Source: Kocuria salsicia
Lineage (GTDB): Bacteria > Actinomycetota > Actinomycetes > Actinomycetales > Micrococcaceae
Direction of reading: 5' to 3'
Assembly (NCBI RefSeq): GCF_007681555.1
Contig: NZ_VELE01000001.1
Coordinates: 310,001-374,000, forward strand
Length of the DNA stretch: 64,000 bases
How positions within the stretch are numbered: the stretch's first letter is position 1; each line of letters starts with the position of its first letter. Both the position numbers and the translations under genes were made by a program. Shown piece after piece: positions 63,346 to 64,000 of the stretch. The notes beneath the pieces were generated by a model. The model searched no databases and had not been told where the DNA came from. It saw nothing but the letters and a program-made list of their open reading frames with translations.

Positions 63346-64000
63346 CTACTCGATGACCTGGTCGGCCTTGTCCCGCAGGCTCTGCGGGATCTCCACGCCC
63401 ATGGCCTTCGCGGCCTTGACGTTGATGATGAGCTTGGTGTCCTTCTGGGACTCCACCGCCATGTCCGCGGGCTCCGCCCCGTCCTTGAGGATGCGCACGG
63501 CCATCTCACCCGTCTGCTTGCCGAGGTCCTTGTAGTTAAGGCCCTGCGTGGCCAGCGCACCGCGCTCCACGGAGTCACCCTCGCCGGCAATCAGAGGGAT
63601 CTTCTTGGACTCGGCGGCGGAGATCACGGCCTCCAGCCCGGCAACGACCTTGTTGTCGGTGGGCACGTAGATCGCGTCCGTGTCGAAGGACTCGGCGGCC
63701 TGGGCCACCTCGGCCGTGGTGGTCACGGTCTTCTCCACGACCTTCAGGCCCTCGGACTCCGCGGCTTTCTTGGCCTCGTCCACCTGGATCTGTGAGTTGG
63801 TCTCGCCGGAGCTGTAGATGATGCCCACGGACTTGGCACTGGGTTTGAGCTCCTTGACCAGCTTGATCTGGTCCGCCACGGGGTTCATGTCCGTGGTGCC
63901 GGTCACGTTGCCGCCCGGCTTCTCGGCAGAGTCCACGAGGCCTGCGTCCACAGGGTCGGTCACGGCGGTGAAGAGCACGGGCTTGTCGGTGACAGCCTGC
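63346..64000 (-). CDS. ABC importer substrate-binding protein, TrpX-type (5' end beyond the window)
   Basis: The C-terminal 217 or so residues of a periplasmic-binding-type lipoprotein (ABC_sub_bind family). The segments KPVLFTAVTDPVDAGLV, SVGIIYSSGETNSQIQ and IPLIAGEGDSVERGALAT are typical. The signal peptide and first domain lie outside. This family imports aromatic amino acids (TrpX) or related compounds in Firmicutes; the substrate here is not known. Confidence 0.85.
   Translation of the reverse strand, partial: QAVTDKPVLFTAVTDPVDAGLVDSAEKPGGNVTGTTDMNPVADQIKLVKELKPSAKSVGIIYSSGETNSQIQVDEAKKAAESEGLKVVEKTVTTTAEVAQAAESFDTDAIYVPTDNKVVAGLEAVISAAESKKIPLIAGEGDSVERGALATQGLNYKDLGKQTGEMAVRILKDGAEPADMAVESQKDTKLIINVKAAKAMGVEIPQSLRDKADQVIE

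Overview
The window looks like chromosomal backbone of a high-GC actinobacterium of the Micrococcales, most like Kocuria or another Micrococcaceae member. This rests on very high G+C, many GTG starts, mycothiol metabolism (a class III type dehydrogenase), the NucS mismatch endonuclease, a Rho with a long Asn/Arg/Asp-rich insertion, and gene order. From right to left, the block argS-lysA-hom-thrC-thrB-rho-prfA-prmC-sua5-wecA-atp-murA-nucS-pncB-clpS-murI-rph-rdgB follows the order I know from Mycobacterium tuberculosis Rv1292 to Rv1341, with local losses and insertions. Species assignment is inference.

Layout. 1-3.4 kb: a YihY/BrkB membrane protein, then a mycothiol dehydrogenase coupled to a metallo-hydrolase. 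3.4-9.3 kb: an MFS transporter and SbcCD. 9.5-12.8 kb: an accessory stretch with a DUF6318-type lipoprotein, a secreted PKD-like protein and a protein of unknown function; an AT-rich patch straddles the first two genes. 13-23.3 kb: exonuclease, antibiotic phosphotransferase-like gene, rdgB-rph-(cAMP phosphodiesterase-like)-murI, DUF2017-clpS, the NAD salvage pair pncB/pncA, a helicase and a DUF3039 protein. 23.3-29.8 kb: an ABC exporter, a thioredoxin/TPR protein, an AI-2E family transporter, nucS and a cold-shock gene. 29.9-45.7 kb: murA, the eight-gene ATP synthase cluster with AtpI/AtpZ-like genes, then a surface-glycan set (WecA-like, CapD-like, two glycosyltransferases) joined to the atp genes by stop/start overlaps. 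45.8-58.3 kb: sua5, prmC, prfA, rho, thrB, thrC, hom, lysA, argS. 58.5-61 kb: tRNA-Arg(CCG) followed by a decayed integrated element. 61-64 kb: a TrpXYZ-type ABC importer whose binding protein runs off the end.

Two signals stand out. (1) The last 34 bases of tRNA-Arg plus one more are repeated imperfectly (32/35) about 2.4 kb downstream. They bracket lower-GC DNA with a DUF1345 gene and a wrecked IS3-type transposase; this is the footprint of a tRNA-integrated island that has lost its integrase. (2) At least twelve genes have a TANNNT box (often TAGGCT) ending exactly 6 or 7 bases before the start codon, which predicts widespread leaderless mRNAs. This pattern also decides several starts. In two cases the stop codon of the upstream gene is the first three bases of the box.

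I found no CRISPR array, no complete prophage, no rRNA and no clearly new defence system. The least explained locus is the lipoprotein/PKD/unknown trio at 9.5-12.8 kb.
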